A stretch of DNA of 64,000 nt from Symsagittifera roscoffensis (Eukaryota; Xenacoelomorpha; Acoela; Convolutidae): the NCBI RefSeq assembly GCF_963678635.1, contig NW_026971067.1:1-64000 (forward strand), written 5' to 3'. A program made the translations under genes and the position numbers. Below are positions 1-10,252 of the stretch, in pieces; position 1 is the first letter of the stretch; each line of letters begins with the position of its first letter. Below the pieces are notes generated by a model. The model was not told the DNA's origin. It saw only the letters and a program-made list of their open reading frames with translations, and searched no databases.

Positions 1-1850
1 AGACTGAAGCAGCTGCAAAGAGATATGATAAAAACAGACCCCTCTGACAAAAGTGTTGAAACAGTCAGAAAAAATTTAAAGGACAAGTGTCTTCTGGCAG
101 TGGCGTTTGATAAGGGGCGGGATTTTGTTGTTACGAAAAAGGAGACATGTGAGAAGAGACATACAGATTTATTTAGGCAAAACAATTTAGTGAGAGGAAA
201 AATTTGACAGACAACGTGATCAAAGAAATTTGAAAAAGGCATAAGCAAAGAACTACTCGCCATGAAAAAGAAAGAAAAGATTAGCGAAGCGCTGTATACT
301 AGGATAAGATCAACGGTGGCGCAGCCGGCTAGGCTTTATGGATTAGCAAAACAAGGCACGCCATTTCGTCAGGTCTTTTTTTTACCTGGTAGCTCATTTG
401 ACCACCTAAATAAAACATTTGCAAAAAATTTTGACGAAATTGAGGGGCAAACATTGAGAGTATAATTTCCCTTGATGTATCGAGTTTGTACGCTAATGTC
501 CCGCTTAAGAAAGCGGTTGAAGTAGCCCTGATGAGATTATATGAGCAAGTCATATTCGCCGGTTATATCTCGCAAAAAGTATTAAAAAATTACTAAATTT
601 GGCAGAGAGTAAGGTACATTTTAAATGCAATGGTTCCTTGTATGAACAAAAAGACGGTTGTGCAATGGGCGCCTCCCTTGCAGTAATACTGGCCAGTTTG
701 TGGCTCAAAGAATACGAACCTGCCTTAATGAAAGAAATACCAAAATGGACTGAGCTAAATGAGAATAACAAGGAAGTCTGCTCTGGATGTCAGAAAAAGG
801 TGACATATCGAATTAAAGGGGGAAGCTTGTGAAGCTTGTTTGAGTTGGTACGAATTAGGTTGTGGTAGCATATTGGAATCCGAATACGCAAACTTCGCTG
901 AAACAGTATGCTATTGCATGACTTGCAAAAAACAACAGGAAGCAGATCGGACTGAGAATGGTGTTAAAGTGTTCCTAAGATATGTGGACGACATATTCAG
1001 AACTGTCAAGGGCAATCCTGGGGTTTCCACGAGGCTGCCAATGAGCTGCATCCAAACTTGCAGTTCACCCTAGAAGAACTTGATAACTTGGACTTTTTGG
1101 ATTCAAGTGTTAACGTGGACTCAGGAAAAAAGGGTCGCATGTGAATGGTACGAAAAACCCACTGATACCGGCACAATTCTGAAACTCAGAGGCTGCGTGT
1201 CTTTGCAAAACAGAAGAAATGTTTTTGAAGGGACGGGCCACAGGGTTTTCAGAAGTACCTCAACACGGGAAAAAATTGACTGGGCATTGGAGAAAAAACG
1301 GAAACAATGGAATGAAAATCAAATTCCGAAAAATTGCTTGGACAGAATAGTGTTTTAAACTCTCAACAAGATCATTGAGGGAAAGAAAGCTTAGAGGTGA
1401 CGGCAGCAGAGCCGAGAAATGATCAATAGTTGAAAGATTCATCCCCTTTTTACAATGCAACATCGAGGCAATCCAACTCAGAACCGAGAAATGATAAATA
1501 AGTGGAAGACTCACACCCGTTAACAAAACAATATCGAAACAATCCATCTCAACTGTTAGCTGCAAACATTCGGCAAATATCCGAGACACGAATTATTCTC
1601 ACAGGAAGAAAATTAAAAACATGCTTGACATCTCTCAAAACTTCCTTTGCTCGTGAACTGAGATCCAAAGTAGTGTATAAGCTTACATGTAGTGAATGTA
1701 ACTCCAAGTATGTCGGCCAGAGAGTCCTAAATTTAGCCACGAGAGTCGATGAACACCTCAAATAGGACTCTTCTGTAGAGCAACCCTTGTAAGATTGTAA
1801 TAAGGAGATCGATTATGTTAAATTTGTAAATTGAACAAAGGTTTTCGCAC
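1..1850 (+). pseudogene. Penelope-like element PLE1: decayed reverse transcriptase and start of GIY-YIG endonuclease
   Basis: Fragments in shifting plus-strand frames read in PLE order. A LYGLAKQGTPFR block lies near 330-365, followed by SLDVSSLYANVP near 470-505 (RT fingers and palm motif A), DGCAMGASLAVILASLW near 655-705 (motif B) and FLRYVDDIF near 972-998 (motif C, catalytic YVDD). WYEKPTDT follows near 1145-1170, and the GIY-YIG start KVVYKLTCSECNSKYVGQ lies near 1669-1722. Between motifs B and C a Cys/His-rich insert at 779-926 resembles a PHD finger. At least three frameshifts and several stops make it non-functional. PLE proteins prime reverse transcription at nicked chromosomal DNA. 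The 3' tail may be the piece at 3190-3330, with PLE2 lying between. Confidence 0.85.
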
Positions 1851-2114
1851 AATTTTAGTACATCTTGATGTTTAAAAATCTAATTAACATAAACAGAAGG
1901 ATCAAAAAGCATATAAAGTGTCAAGCACAGTATTCATAAATGTAATATATCAAATTTCTCCATAATTTTTGTTATGCAATCAAACTTTAGGAATGCCGCC
2001 AAAATTATTCAGGGAATTTGTTATTTTAACTTCTTTATCCCAACTTTTCGTTTTGAGTTTTATGGTCATGCTAACATGAGGAAATTTTAAAATTAATCTG
2101 ATGTTTTAGCAAAA
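1851..2114. other. AT-rich stretch with no recognised gene
   Basis: The sequence is AT-rich with no convincing reading frame. It lies between the broken endonuclease end of PLE1 and the 3' end of the opposite-strand PLE2, and is probably decayed element or intergenic DNA. I see nothing else in it. Confidence 0.5.
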
Positions 2115-3060
2115 ACGTTTTCGATTTGCGACTTTAGCTTCAATGTTAGCTCCCTGCATCAAAACTCGCGTGTGTTGAGTCCTGGTTTCTCTTTCCAAAT
2201 AGGCAGCGTTTCTAACGTTAATAACATATTATTGCTATTGGCCTGTTCAAGGATCTTCCAACTTAATTCTGAACTCTAGCCATCGCCACACTTGCTTTCA
2301 GATATTGCCCGACGGGAGTATCCGCTTTTTGGTGCTGCTCAATTCTAGTGGTAAGCTGTCTGAACGTTTGGTCGACATAGATGGATTTGCATCCACTACA
2401 TTCTAATTTGTAAACCACTTTGGATTTTACCTCATACGAAAAAGCTCATTTCAACGACGGAACAATTGTTTTTAATTTCCTCTGTGAATGGTATCAGTTG
2501 GTTTTTGATACAATCCACAGCTCAATCTCCTGTCGTTATCGATATTTATTTCTGAATCTAGAATGACAAGATACCCCGCGGCATTTTGTGCTTCAATTGT
2601 GAACTGTAACTGAGAATGAAAACTCTTGACAGTTTGAATTACTTTTTCAGGGTTGATCACTCCAACTATATTGTCTACGTAGCGGAGGAAAAGTTTCACA
2701 TCTTGAGGTTCTGCCTCGTTTTCTTTCCTTGAAACGTATTTTTCACAAAACCACACTATTTCAGCTATGTTTTGGTAAACAGTGTCAGATATATCTCCGC
2801 ATTTAACGTGATACCAGTTCAAGCATCCCTCGCATTCTACCCTATTGGATTTTTTTTATTGCATTTTTGCACATTTACTTGAAATTAATGGTGTAGTCAA
2901 TTCTGCAATCTCCAATTTCGGTGCGTATTCATACACCTTGAGCCAAAGATTTGCCAAAGTCACTGCCAGAGAGGCACCATTGCAAAAACTTTTGAACAAA
3001 TCAAGTTTCATTGCATTTAAAATGCACCTGGCTGACGGCTATGTTTGATAATCCTTTCAT
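2115..3060 (-). pseudogene. Penelope-like element PLE2: RT palm, PHD-like insert and GIY-YIG endonuclease fragment
   Basis: On the minus strand, RT motif B (DGCAMGASLAV) lies near 2930-3000. A Cys/His insert with NWYHVKCG and VWFCEK follows near 2740-2822, then FLRYVDNIV (motif C, second Asp changed to Asn), then YQKPTDT near 2500. The GIY-YIG domain (KSKVVYKLECSGCKSIYV) lies near 2385-2450 and the typical PLE tail (LLTLETL...TREF) near 2130-2200. The tail carries stops and a frameshift. This copy keeps the His and Trp of the PHD-like finger better than PLE1 and supports that reading. It lies between two plus-strand pieces of PLE1 and may have inserted into it. Confidence 0.8.
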
Positions 3061-3189
3061 GGTCTTTTTCCCATTGCCGATGGTTTTTCCTGCACATATA
3101 GTTTTCTAACCACTGCATCATCCAAATTCGAAATTTCGTGTTAAATTTGCGAGATATGCGAGTAAAATAAGGAGATAGGCGGTACTGCT

Positions 3190-3330
3190 GAGCTGAAGTC
3201 AGAGATTATAGACCAAACAGTCAACACTCGGAAGCTACTCACAAAAGAGGCTTGGCATATTTGGAGGGAAAGGCCGGAAATCAACACACGCGATGAATTC
3301 AGGAGCCGGCAGTTAACACTAAAATTGTAG
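3190..3330 (+). pseudogene. Penelope-like element C-terminal tail, probably the end of PLE1
   Basis: One plus-strand frame of 46 codons ends at a stop (3328-3330). It encodes the tail seen at PLE C-termini, with LLTKEAWHIWRERPEINTRD and RSRQLTLKL. The same tail occurs in PLE3 (KLLTLEALHIRKE...RDEFR) and, broken, in PLE2. Its strand and position suit the 3' end of PLE1 displaced by PLE2, but an independent fragment cannot be excluded. Confidence 0.75.
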
Positions 3331-4012
3331 TCCGCGTATAACATGGCTAAATTTAAACAAACTGACATCTCAGAAACAAAAATTTTCCCAAATCGAAAGT
3401 TTTCTAACAAGGAAAGAACATAAAACTAAAAAATCTCAGATATTTACAGAAAATGTTATTAATGATTACGTAATTTGTTTTGTAAAAAAAGTTGTTCAAA
3501 TATTGATTGGTCAAGAAATTTCAGAGCATTTTAAGTCCTGTTTGTCAATTTCCAGATCGTTGATCGCTTATAAATATTGAAAAAAAATTTTAATCCTGAT
3601 GATGCACAAAATGATGTACAAATTAAATTTCTTATAACCTAATAATTTTAATTATCATTTTGCAATTAGACTATTCTTTTTTTAACGATGGGAACAAAAT
3701 ATGTTTTGCAATTTGAGGAGTGCAATTTCCGCCCCAGGGGTCGGAAAAAACGTAAAAATACATTTAACCTAGACAATTCTATCAGTGCTATTATTAGTAG
3801 CCAAAAATTCGGAGAGACATAATTAGAGTAAATGATCAATCTGCCCTTTTCGACGCTTTTTTGCATGCAAGTTCTGAAGTAGGACAACCTTGAACTTTTT
3901 TCAGACAAAATTTGAAATGCAAGATCGTCGATTATCTGATGATTATGCTAGTTTCATGCTAACATGTAAGATATTTCATTTTTTTGGTTTAGCCAGATAT
4001 TTCCGATTCTGG
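3331..4012. other. AT-rich sequence without recognisable gene
   Basis: The stretch is AT-rich with homopolymer runs and no reading frame that resembles a known family on either strand. It separates the PLE1/PLE2 remnants from PLE3 and is most likely decayed repeat or intergenic DNA. Confidence 0.5.
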
Positions 4013-4279
4013 ATCTATAATCTTAGTATCAGCTCCTGAATTCTAAACTCGTCGCGCGTGTTGAATGTTGGTATCTCTTTTCTAATGTGCAGCGCCTCTA
4101 ATGTAAGTAACTTAATCTTACAGGACACCTGGTCAATTATCTTACACTCAGACTTACCACTGTCACTACCACGCTGCCTTATATGATGTCTAACTGTGTC
4201 CTCTTTTCGGTTTTCCTCAATTCTTGTGGTGAGATAAGGGAGTGTCTGGCAAACATAGTTGGATTTGCACCCACAACAT
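4013..4279 (-). pseudogene. Penelope-like element PLE3, 3' half of GIY-YIG endonuclease (split by E0)
   Basis: Read on the minus strand from 4279, an open frame runs to a stop at 4015-4017. It encodes the second half of the GIY-YIG domain (CCGCKSNYVCQT, then LTTRIEENRKEDTVRHHI) and the family tail (LLTLEALHIRKEIPTFNTRD). The first half of the same frame lies at 25720-25800, beyond E0 and E1. Joining the flanks through the 4-bp target duplication restores an uninterrupted frame across the GIY-YIG core, so E0 inserted directly into this domain. Confidence 0.85.
4276..4279. repeat. Target-site duplication of E0 (ACAT), left copy
   Basis: ACAT precedes the left E0 LTR at 4276-4279 and follows the right LTR at 25720-25723. 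Removing one copy with the element rejoins the PLE3 frame without a shift. Because the bases around it are A and T, the duplication could be 4 to 6 bp. Confidence 0.8.
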
Positions 4280-4379
4280 TGGTCATGTAATTTTTTTATA
4301 TGATGTTTATAAGATGTTGTCTTTCAGATAACTATTGAGTTAAAGCTTCTCCCCAAGCCGTGTTTTCCTCTACACAACA
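4280..4379 (+). repeat. 5' LTR of gypsy element E0
   Basis: This ~100-bp terminal repeat begins TGGTCATGTAA and ends TACACAACA. It matches 25621-25719 nearly base for base; the start (TGG against TGT) and a T/G change in the T-run are the visible differences. LTRs this short are unusual for a gag-pol-coding gypsy element. The bases after 4379 should hold the primer-binding site, but I could not assign a tRNA. Confidence 0.85.
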
Positions 4380-4398
4380 ATTTAACTCAATAGTGTCA

Positions 4399-6747
4399 AT
4401 GAAGTTCAAACCTCCGCAGCTGCCCACCAATCCCACACCTGAGCAGTGGCGATGGTGGAAGCGCATCTTCATCGACGGGCTAGCCATCAACGAGGTGGTT
4501 GAGAATACCCACAAACTCACGTTCCTCAGGTCTCACACCGGCTCGGAACTGTATCCCTTGCTACAAAACGCGGAGACCTTTGACGCCGCCATGGATATCC
4601 TGGACGCGCAGTTCGTGAAACCGACACGGGTCATATTTGCGAGGCATGAGCTGCTATCCTGCCGGCAGAAGGAAGGCGAAAGCATTCCTGAGTTTATCAA
4701 GCGACTAAAGATTCTCGTCGAGCTCTGTGAGTGCAAACCCCTTACAGCATATGTACATAAACAACTGTTGCTTAGAGACGCGCTTGTTTCCGGATTGAGG
4801 TCCGATCATGTCCGAGCGAGGTTACTCGAACTCGACGACACCAAATCTGTCGACGATTGCATAGCACTCGCTAATGCAGTAGAGCTCTCAACTGATTATT
4901 CCAGGTCATTCCGCGCTGAAACCTCGGAACAATCAAACTCCGTTTCGGCTGTCCAGCCTGAACAAGTTGCAGGGGCGATTGCACAGAAGTACCCCCGAAA
5001 TAGCCGATACACAAGCCAAAATAACGCGTCACATTCAAACAACTCAAACTGTGGGTACTGCGGTTTGCGTTTTCACATACGCAGCAAGTGCCCGGCAAAG
5101 CGCGACACGTGCCATAAATGCCAGAAGTTGGGGCATTGGGCCACTGTTTGTCGTGCAAGTACTCCAACTACAGCCGCGTTGCAGGGTGAGGAATCCGAAG
5201 GATCCCTAGCATCCGTCCTCTGTGCATTGTCTCCCAACACGGAGGCGAGACAGACCGTTTATGAGAAGGTACTGATTGGTGGCGTTCATCAAGAACTTGC
5301 ACTGATTGACCCTGGAGCAACCGATTGCTATATCAAGTTCAAGCTCGCACGGAAATTTGAATTGCCATTAATCGACGTTGAGTCATCTATCAAACTAGCA
5401 AACGGCGACAAATTGAATGTGCTTGGCTTCATCGACACACAAATCACAATAAAGGCAGAATCTTATTGTTGTCGCTTACACGTGGTTGAGTCGTTAATTG
5501 CCGATTTGATCATCAGAATGGACGTTCTTGCTATCCATCAATCGGTTTATCTTGACCTCGGCGGTCCAAAACCACCTATCACTTTCCACCTGGGAGGACG
5601 TGATACAGAGATTACTCCCCCAATAAGCTTAGAACGAGATCAGTGTACGAAAGCATGTTGCAGCGTGTTCCCAATTACGACAACCGAGCCTCCAGCACCA
5701 TTTCCTGACAAGCTCCTGACCGTTAAGCCGATATCTTCCAAGTCTCGACGAGTTTCTGCTGACAACGCGCTATTCATGAAAACTGAAGTAAAGAGGCTTC
5801 TGGATCTCGGACTAATTGAGCTGTCTGTTTCACCTTGGCGGGCTCAGGCCTTCGTTGTCAAGGGACCAAGCAAAAAGAGAATGGTAATTGACTGTTCCGA
5901 AACATTGAATCTATACACCGACGTTGACGCATACCCATTTCCGGATGTCGAGTCCATGCTTACTCGTGCAGCCGCTTTTCACTATTTCAGCAAAATAAAT
6001 TTGAAATCCACATACCACCAAATACCGTTGCGATCAGATGACAAACCATTCACAGCCTTTGAGGTTGGGGGCAGACTCTACCAATTCACACGCCTTCCAT
6101 TCGGTGTTACAAACGCCCTCCCAGCATTCCAGCGAATAATGGATAGCTTTATTGAAAGAAACCAATTGCGATGCACCGAACCGTACCTCGACGACGTCTA
6201 TATCGGTGGGATTACAAAGGAGGAACATGGCCGGAATCTACACGTGTTCTTGAAAGCCGCGGAAAAGGAAAGCCTGACGCTCAACATGGACAATTGTACA
6301 TTTGGAACCAGGAAATTATCCTTGCTGGGACACATTATTGAAAACGGCTCGAAGAAGCCGGATCCCGAACGCTTACGTGTTCTCATGGAGTACCCAGTGC
6401 CCAACACCGCAGCTCAGCTGAAACGGCTACTCGGGTTCTTTGCTTACTACGCGAAATGGGTGTCACAATATTCAATTAAAGTAAAGCCGCTACTAGAGGC
6501 CCAGAAACAGGGTGCCTTTCCTTTGAATCGGAACTGTGTCGATGCAATTGACTCGCTCAAGCAGGGCATTAAGTCTGCATCTCTGGCTATGCCTATAGCG
6601 GGCGCCGGGCCGCTCCTCCTCGAAACAGACGCATCTGGGACAGCACTAGGGGCAACATTATCACAAGGTGGTCGCCCTTTGGCTTTCTACTCTAGAACCT
6701 TGTCTACTTCAGAACAGATGCAGTCGTCAGTCGAGCGCGAGGCCATG
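4399..6747 (+). pseudogene. E0 gag-pol, first part: Gag, zinc knuckles, protease, RT, RNase H start
   Basis: The frame is open from the LTR; the likely start is ATG 4399 (MKFKPPQLPTNPTPEQW). A Gag capsid-like region is followed by two CCHC knuckles (CGYCGLRFHIRSKC and CHKCQKLGHWATVC, near 5050-5155). The retropepsin motif reads LIDPGATDCYI near 5305 (DPG where DTG or DSG is usual). RT motif A is INLKSTYHQI near 5995, where the catalytic Asp is Asn. Motif B is LPFGVTNALPAFQ and motif C is YLDDVYIG near 6184. RNase H begins LLLETDASGTALGATLSQGG near 6615, and the frame ends where E1 inserts after VEREAM. The motif A change should abolish polymerase activity. Confidence 0.88.
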
Positions 6748-6748
6748 G
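6744..6748. repeat. Target-site duplication of E1 (CATGG against CATGA)
   Basis: CATG(G) at 6744-6748 abuts the left end of E1, and CATG(A) at 24220-24224 abuts the right end. Collapsing them restores E0 codons Glu-Ala-Met-Thr-Ile-Val with no shift. The fifth base differs, so this is either a 4-bp duplication plus one base or a 5-bp duplication with one substitution. Confidence 0.75.
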
Positions 6749-7626
6749 TGTAACATTCGTCTACTGCAGTCACACATGAGGCTTAAGAAAAATAGGCCCT
6801 ATAACCATTGGCTCAAGAGTCAGGAACACTATCTCTTGTGTTTTTCTACCTCAAATCAGTCGGAGCCAATTCGGTTCGCTTGTGACATGAGACTACGACC
6901 CGTTACAGCTTAAAGGCTTCTACCAAAATATCCCCCCCACTCTAGAAATAATAACGTCCCCATACTTAGGTCTCTAGATACCCAAAATACATGAACGCCG
7001 TTAAAAACCGGGTCGGAACAATCCGTTAAGTTACTTTTTATTGGACAGTGGAACTTCGATCCATTTCAGATGGATCAACCTAAAACTCGCCTTACCTCAA
7101 CATAACAATCATAAAACACACTCTAGAAATTTAAATTAAGGACTCACATGTTGATGCGCTCAAGCACAGGAGGTAGTTAAATGGGTGAGCAACTCTAGAA
7201 TTAACTAAGATAACTAGATAAGTTCAATGTTTGTCAGTTTGAATGGCAGAGGTAAGTTTGAACTCTAGAATGAAGTTTTATGTGAACCATTGGGACACTC
7301 AAGCTGTCCACCTTTCCGTCGAAGGTTCACTCTGGTCCAGTTCAAATAATTGTTCTCTCGGGAATACTCTGTCTTCTATTTCAGATAGGACAGCTCTACT
7401 CTTGTTCACTATGATGGAAATTGCGAATAGCAATTTCCCACTTGTTTTTATCTGACAACTTTCCCGCGATTGTTATTCGATCGTTCTGATTTCTCTTTTT
7501 CGGTTTTCAGTTATCGCGAAAAAAAATGACAGGCTCCATTCGAATTTTTGAAAAACTAAATTTCACTCCAAAATTAAGTGCACTTGCTATTCTCAAGGTC
7601 AAACTTCCAAATATGACCGACTGGCA
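6749..7626 (-). repeat. 3' LTR of E1
   Basis: The 878-bp terminal repeat has plus-strand ends TGTAACATTC and GACTGGCA. It matches 23339-24219 with about ten visible differences (for example a C-run near 6930). It contains a perfect 7-bp hairpin GATCCAT/ATGGATC at 7058-7076 and a perfect 9-bp hairpin GGAAATTGC/GCAATTTCC near 7423-7445. Hairpins at comparable sites occur in the LTRs of E2 and E3. The small open frames inside are not credible genes. Confidence 0.88.
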
Positions 7627-7641
7627 CATACTCCCCGGACT
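7627..7641 (-). promoter_or_regulatory. Polypurine tract of E1
   Basis: Read on the minus strand, GTCCGGGGAGT (7630-7640) plus ATG lies directly before the 3' LTR start TGCCAGTC. This is where plus-strand DNA priming is expected. The same 11-mer precedes the E2 3' LTR (27091-27101), and a duplicate lies at 8978-8988. The motif recurs inside pol of E2 and E3. Confidence 0.8.
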
Positions 7642-8057
7642 CAAGATCGATGTCCTCATCGCGTGCTGTCGTCTGCCAGTGAGTCCCAGAAAACCGAGTG
7701 TTGCTCAAGGTACAGTGCCAGTGGTCATTTACAGAAGTTTGCAGCAGACTTAAGCTTATCTACACCCCCAAAATTCACAGCCATGTAAAATTTTCACACT
7801 ATCGCTAAACAGCAATCAAAATCTGCACACACCTGCACCCTTGAATTCTTGCTTTTCCAGCCAATGATTTAAAATTTCTTTTGTCCCATTCAATTAGGAA
7901 ATTGTCATGCAGTATTTTGATTTATATAATAGATATAGCATATTAATAACAATATCTGTTTGGTTAAAATTTCTTTTTCGTGAACCCAGGTTTTACCCGA
8001 ATCCACACTCAAGCCCCCCTTCCCTCGCAAGACTCAAGATCCATTCGAACCATCCAC

Positions 8058-8354
8058 TCATCTCGCACTCTTCGCCTTGGAGGTGCCGCACCCTGAAGTA
8101 CTAGATACGGCAAACTGTCTCAACAGTTCTTCTTCATCATCGGAGCTAATCACGATCTCCTCCCAAGCCTTCAGCTGTTCATAGGATCGCATCCATTCTC
8201 TTTGCTCCTGCAACCTCTTTGCCTGGTTGGGTAGTGCCTTCACCCTAGATTCCCGGTTCAAACAAAAGGAGTTGTGCAGGCTCAAGCTCACGTTCTTCGC
8301 CAAGTCTTCCTCTAGTATTGATTCCCTCGCTTTGGTATTGTCTCTAGACATTTT
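8058..8354 (-). pseudogene. Duplicated C-terminal tail of ORF3
   Basis: This copy of the last ~100 ORF3 codons (from KMSRDNTKARESILEEDL to the stop after GTSKAKSAR) belongs to the left unit of the tandem duplication. Upstream in its frame is LTR sequence, so it has no start or context of its own and is very unlikely to be expressed as a protein. Confidence 0.85.
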
Positions 8355-8974
8355 ACCGGGTCGGAACAATCCGTTAAGTTACTTTTTATTGGACAGTGGA
8401 ACTTCGATCCATTTCAGATGGATCAACCTAAAACTCGCCTTACCTCAACATAACAATCATAAAACACACTCTAGAAATTTAAATTAAGGACTCACATGTT
8501 GATGCGCTCAAGCACAGGAGGTAGTTAAATGGGTGAGCAACTCTAGAATTAACTAAGATAACTAGATAAGTTCAATGTTTGTCAGTTTGAATGGCAGAGG
8601 TAAGTTTGAACTCTAGAATGAAGTTTTATGTGAACCATTGGGACACTCAAGCTGTCCACCTTTCCGTCGAAGGTTCACTCTGGTCCAGTTCAAATAATTG
8701 TTCTCTCGGGAATACTCTGTCTTCTATTTCAGATAGGACAGCTCTACTCTTGTTCACTATGATGGAAATTGCGAATAGCAATTTCCCACTTGTTTTTATC
8801 TGACAACTTTCCCGCGATTGTTATTCGATCGTTCTGATTTCTCTTTTTCGGTTTTCAGTTATCGCGAAAAAAAATGACAGGCTCCATTCGAATTTTTGAA
8901 AAACTAAATTTCACTCCAAAATTAAGTGCACTTGCTATTCTCAAGGTCAAACTTCCAAATATGACCGACTGGCA
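8355..8974 (-). repeat. Partial LTR copy inside the E1 3' region
   Basis: This segment equals LTR bases 7007-7626 and comes from the tandem duplication. It is preceded in sense by its own polypurine tract (8978-8988). If that tract primes, plus-strand synthesis could begin here too, so this copy may act as a spare, truncated LTR. Confidence 0.8.
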
Positions 8975-9405
8975 CATACTCCCCGGACTCAAGATCGATG
9001 TCCTCATCGCGTGCTGTCGTCTGCCAGTGAGTCCCAGAAAACCGAGTGTTGCTCAAGGTACAGTGCCAGTGGTCATTTACAGAAGTTTGCAGCAGACTTA
9101 AGCTTATCTACACCCCCAAAATTCACAGCCATGTAAAATTTTCACACTATCGCTAAACAGCAATCAAAATCTGCACACACCTGCACCCTTGAATTCTTGC
9201 TTTTCCAGCCAATTATTTAAAATTTCTTTTGTCCCATTCAATTAGGAAATTGTCATGCAGTATTTTGATTTATATAATAGATATAGCATATTAATAACAA
9301 TATCTGTTTGGTTAAAATTTCTTTTTCGTGAACCCAGGTTTTACCCGAATCCACACTCAAGCCCCCCTTCCCTCGCAAGACTCAAGATCCATTCGAACCA
9401 TCCAC

Positions 9406-10252
9406 TCATCTCGCACTCTTCGCCTTGGAGGTGCCGCACCCTGAAGTACTAGATACGGCAAACTGTCTCAACAGTTCTTCTTCATCATCGGAGCTAATCA
9501 CGATCTCCTCCCAAGCCTTCAGCTGTTCATAGGATCGCATCCATTCTCTTTGCTCCTGCAACCTCTTTGCCTGGTTGGGTAGTGCCTTCACCCTAGATTC
9601 CCGGTTCAAACAAAAGGAGTTGTGCAGGCTCAAGCTCACGTTCTTCGCCAAGTCTTCCTCTAGTATTGATTCCCTCGCTTTGGTATTGTCTCTAGACATT
9701 TTACCCACTCTCTTCCATCCTGTCGTGATCGCATTTCGATGGGTTAACAGGGGTCTCTTGAAAGCTTCCGGCCCAATCTCGGCCTGGAACTGTCGATACT
9801 CCTTTTGATGCTTTCCCATGTGATCTTTCGTCGTCATGTACAACCAAGACGTCAGTGTCGCCCGAAACCATGGAAAGTACCTCAAACGGCTCCATACGTG
9901 TCTGACTTCCGTTGGTATGGCGAATACTTTGCACGCAACTCGAGTCTCCTGCTGTAGTCTATCGCATATATTGATTCAGCCGTTGGCGTCGTCGCTTCCC
10001 GATACTTCGTTATATTCTCTTCTATCCATCTCAGAGCCAGCATCGTGCTCACTACTAAGAGCGTCACCTTCTGCCGGTGATCCGGTAGTCCGATCGACCG
10101 AATTTCTTCCATATCCCACACCAGGCAAAGGTTCTTGTGATCTGGATACCACACCGTTTGTGCCAAACAGTGGCATGGGCATTCGCCATGGGTGATCTCA
10201 ATGCTCCTGAGGTTACGCTCCCCCGAGGCTTCCAAGAGAGGCTAAAGCTCCA
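9406..10252 (-). pseudogene. E1 ORF3, C-terminal end after two frameshifts
   Basis: Beyond the end of the long frame at 10253 the ORF3 sequence continues in another frame (10235 to about 9940). Conserved CHCLAQTVWYPDHKNLCLVW matches CHCLLQTWWYPKRSNLMLIW in E2. It then shifts again at about 9,930-9,960 to the frame ending at 9406 (FPWFRATLTSWLY, FKRPLLTHRNAITT, LHNSFCLNRESR). E2 has the same order at 28750-27909. The acidic Ser/Asp/Glu-rich end (ISSDDEEELL) is a conserved trait of both copies. The function is unknown. Confidence 0.75.

Larger units (their letters stand above)
7007..9702. repeat. 1,348-bp tandem duplication at the 3' end of E1
   Basis: Unit 7007-8354 is repeated as 8355-9702 with constant offset 1,348. 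The only difference I noticed is G/T near 7866 against 9214. Each unit holds the last ~100 codons of ORF3, the 3' UTR, the polypurine tract and the first ~620 bp (sense order) of the LTR. The junctions share only ACC (7007-7009, 8355-8357, 9703-9705). Near-identity means the duplication is recent. Replication slippage or template jumping in reverse transcription are possible causes. Confidence 0.92.

Noticed and set aside
3141-3908. Minus-strand frames of 80-90 codons in the AT-rich left region
   Set aside because: The first is a shadow of the PLE tail on the plus strand; the second has no family features.
7243-8104. Small plus-strand open frames in the E1 LTR and 3' region, repeated at 8591-9452 and 23831-24043
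   Set aside because: They recur only because the LTR and tandem unit recur, run antisense to the element and show no family signature.
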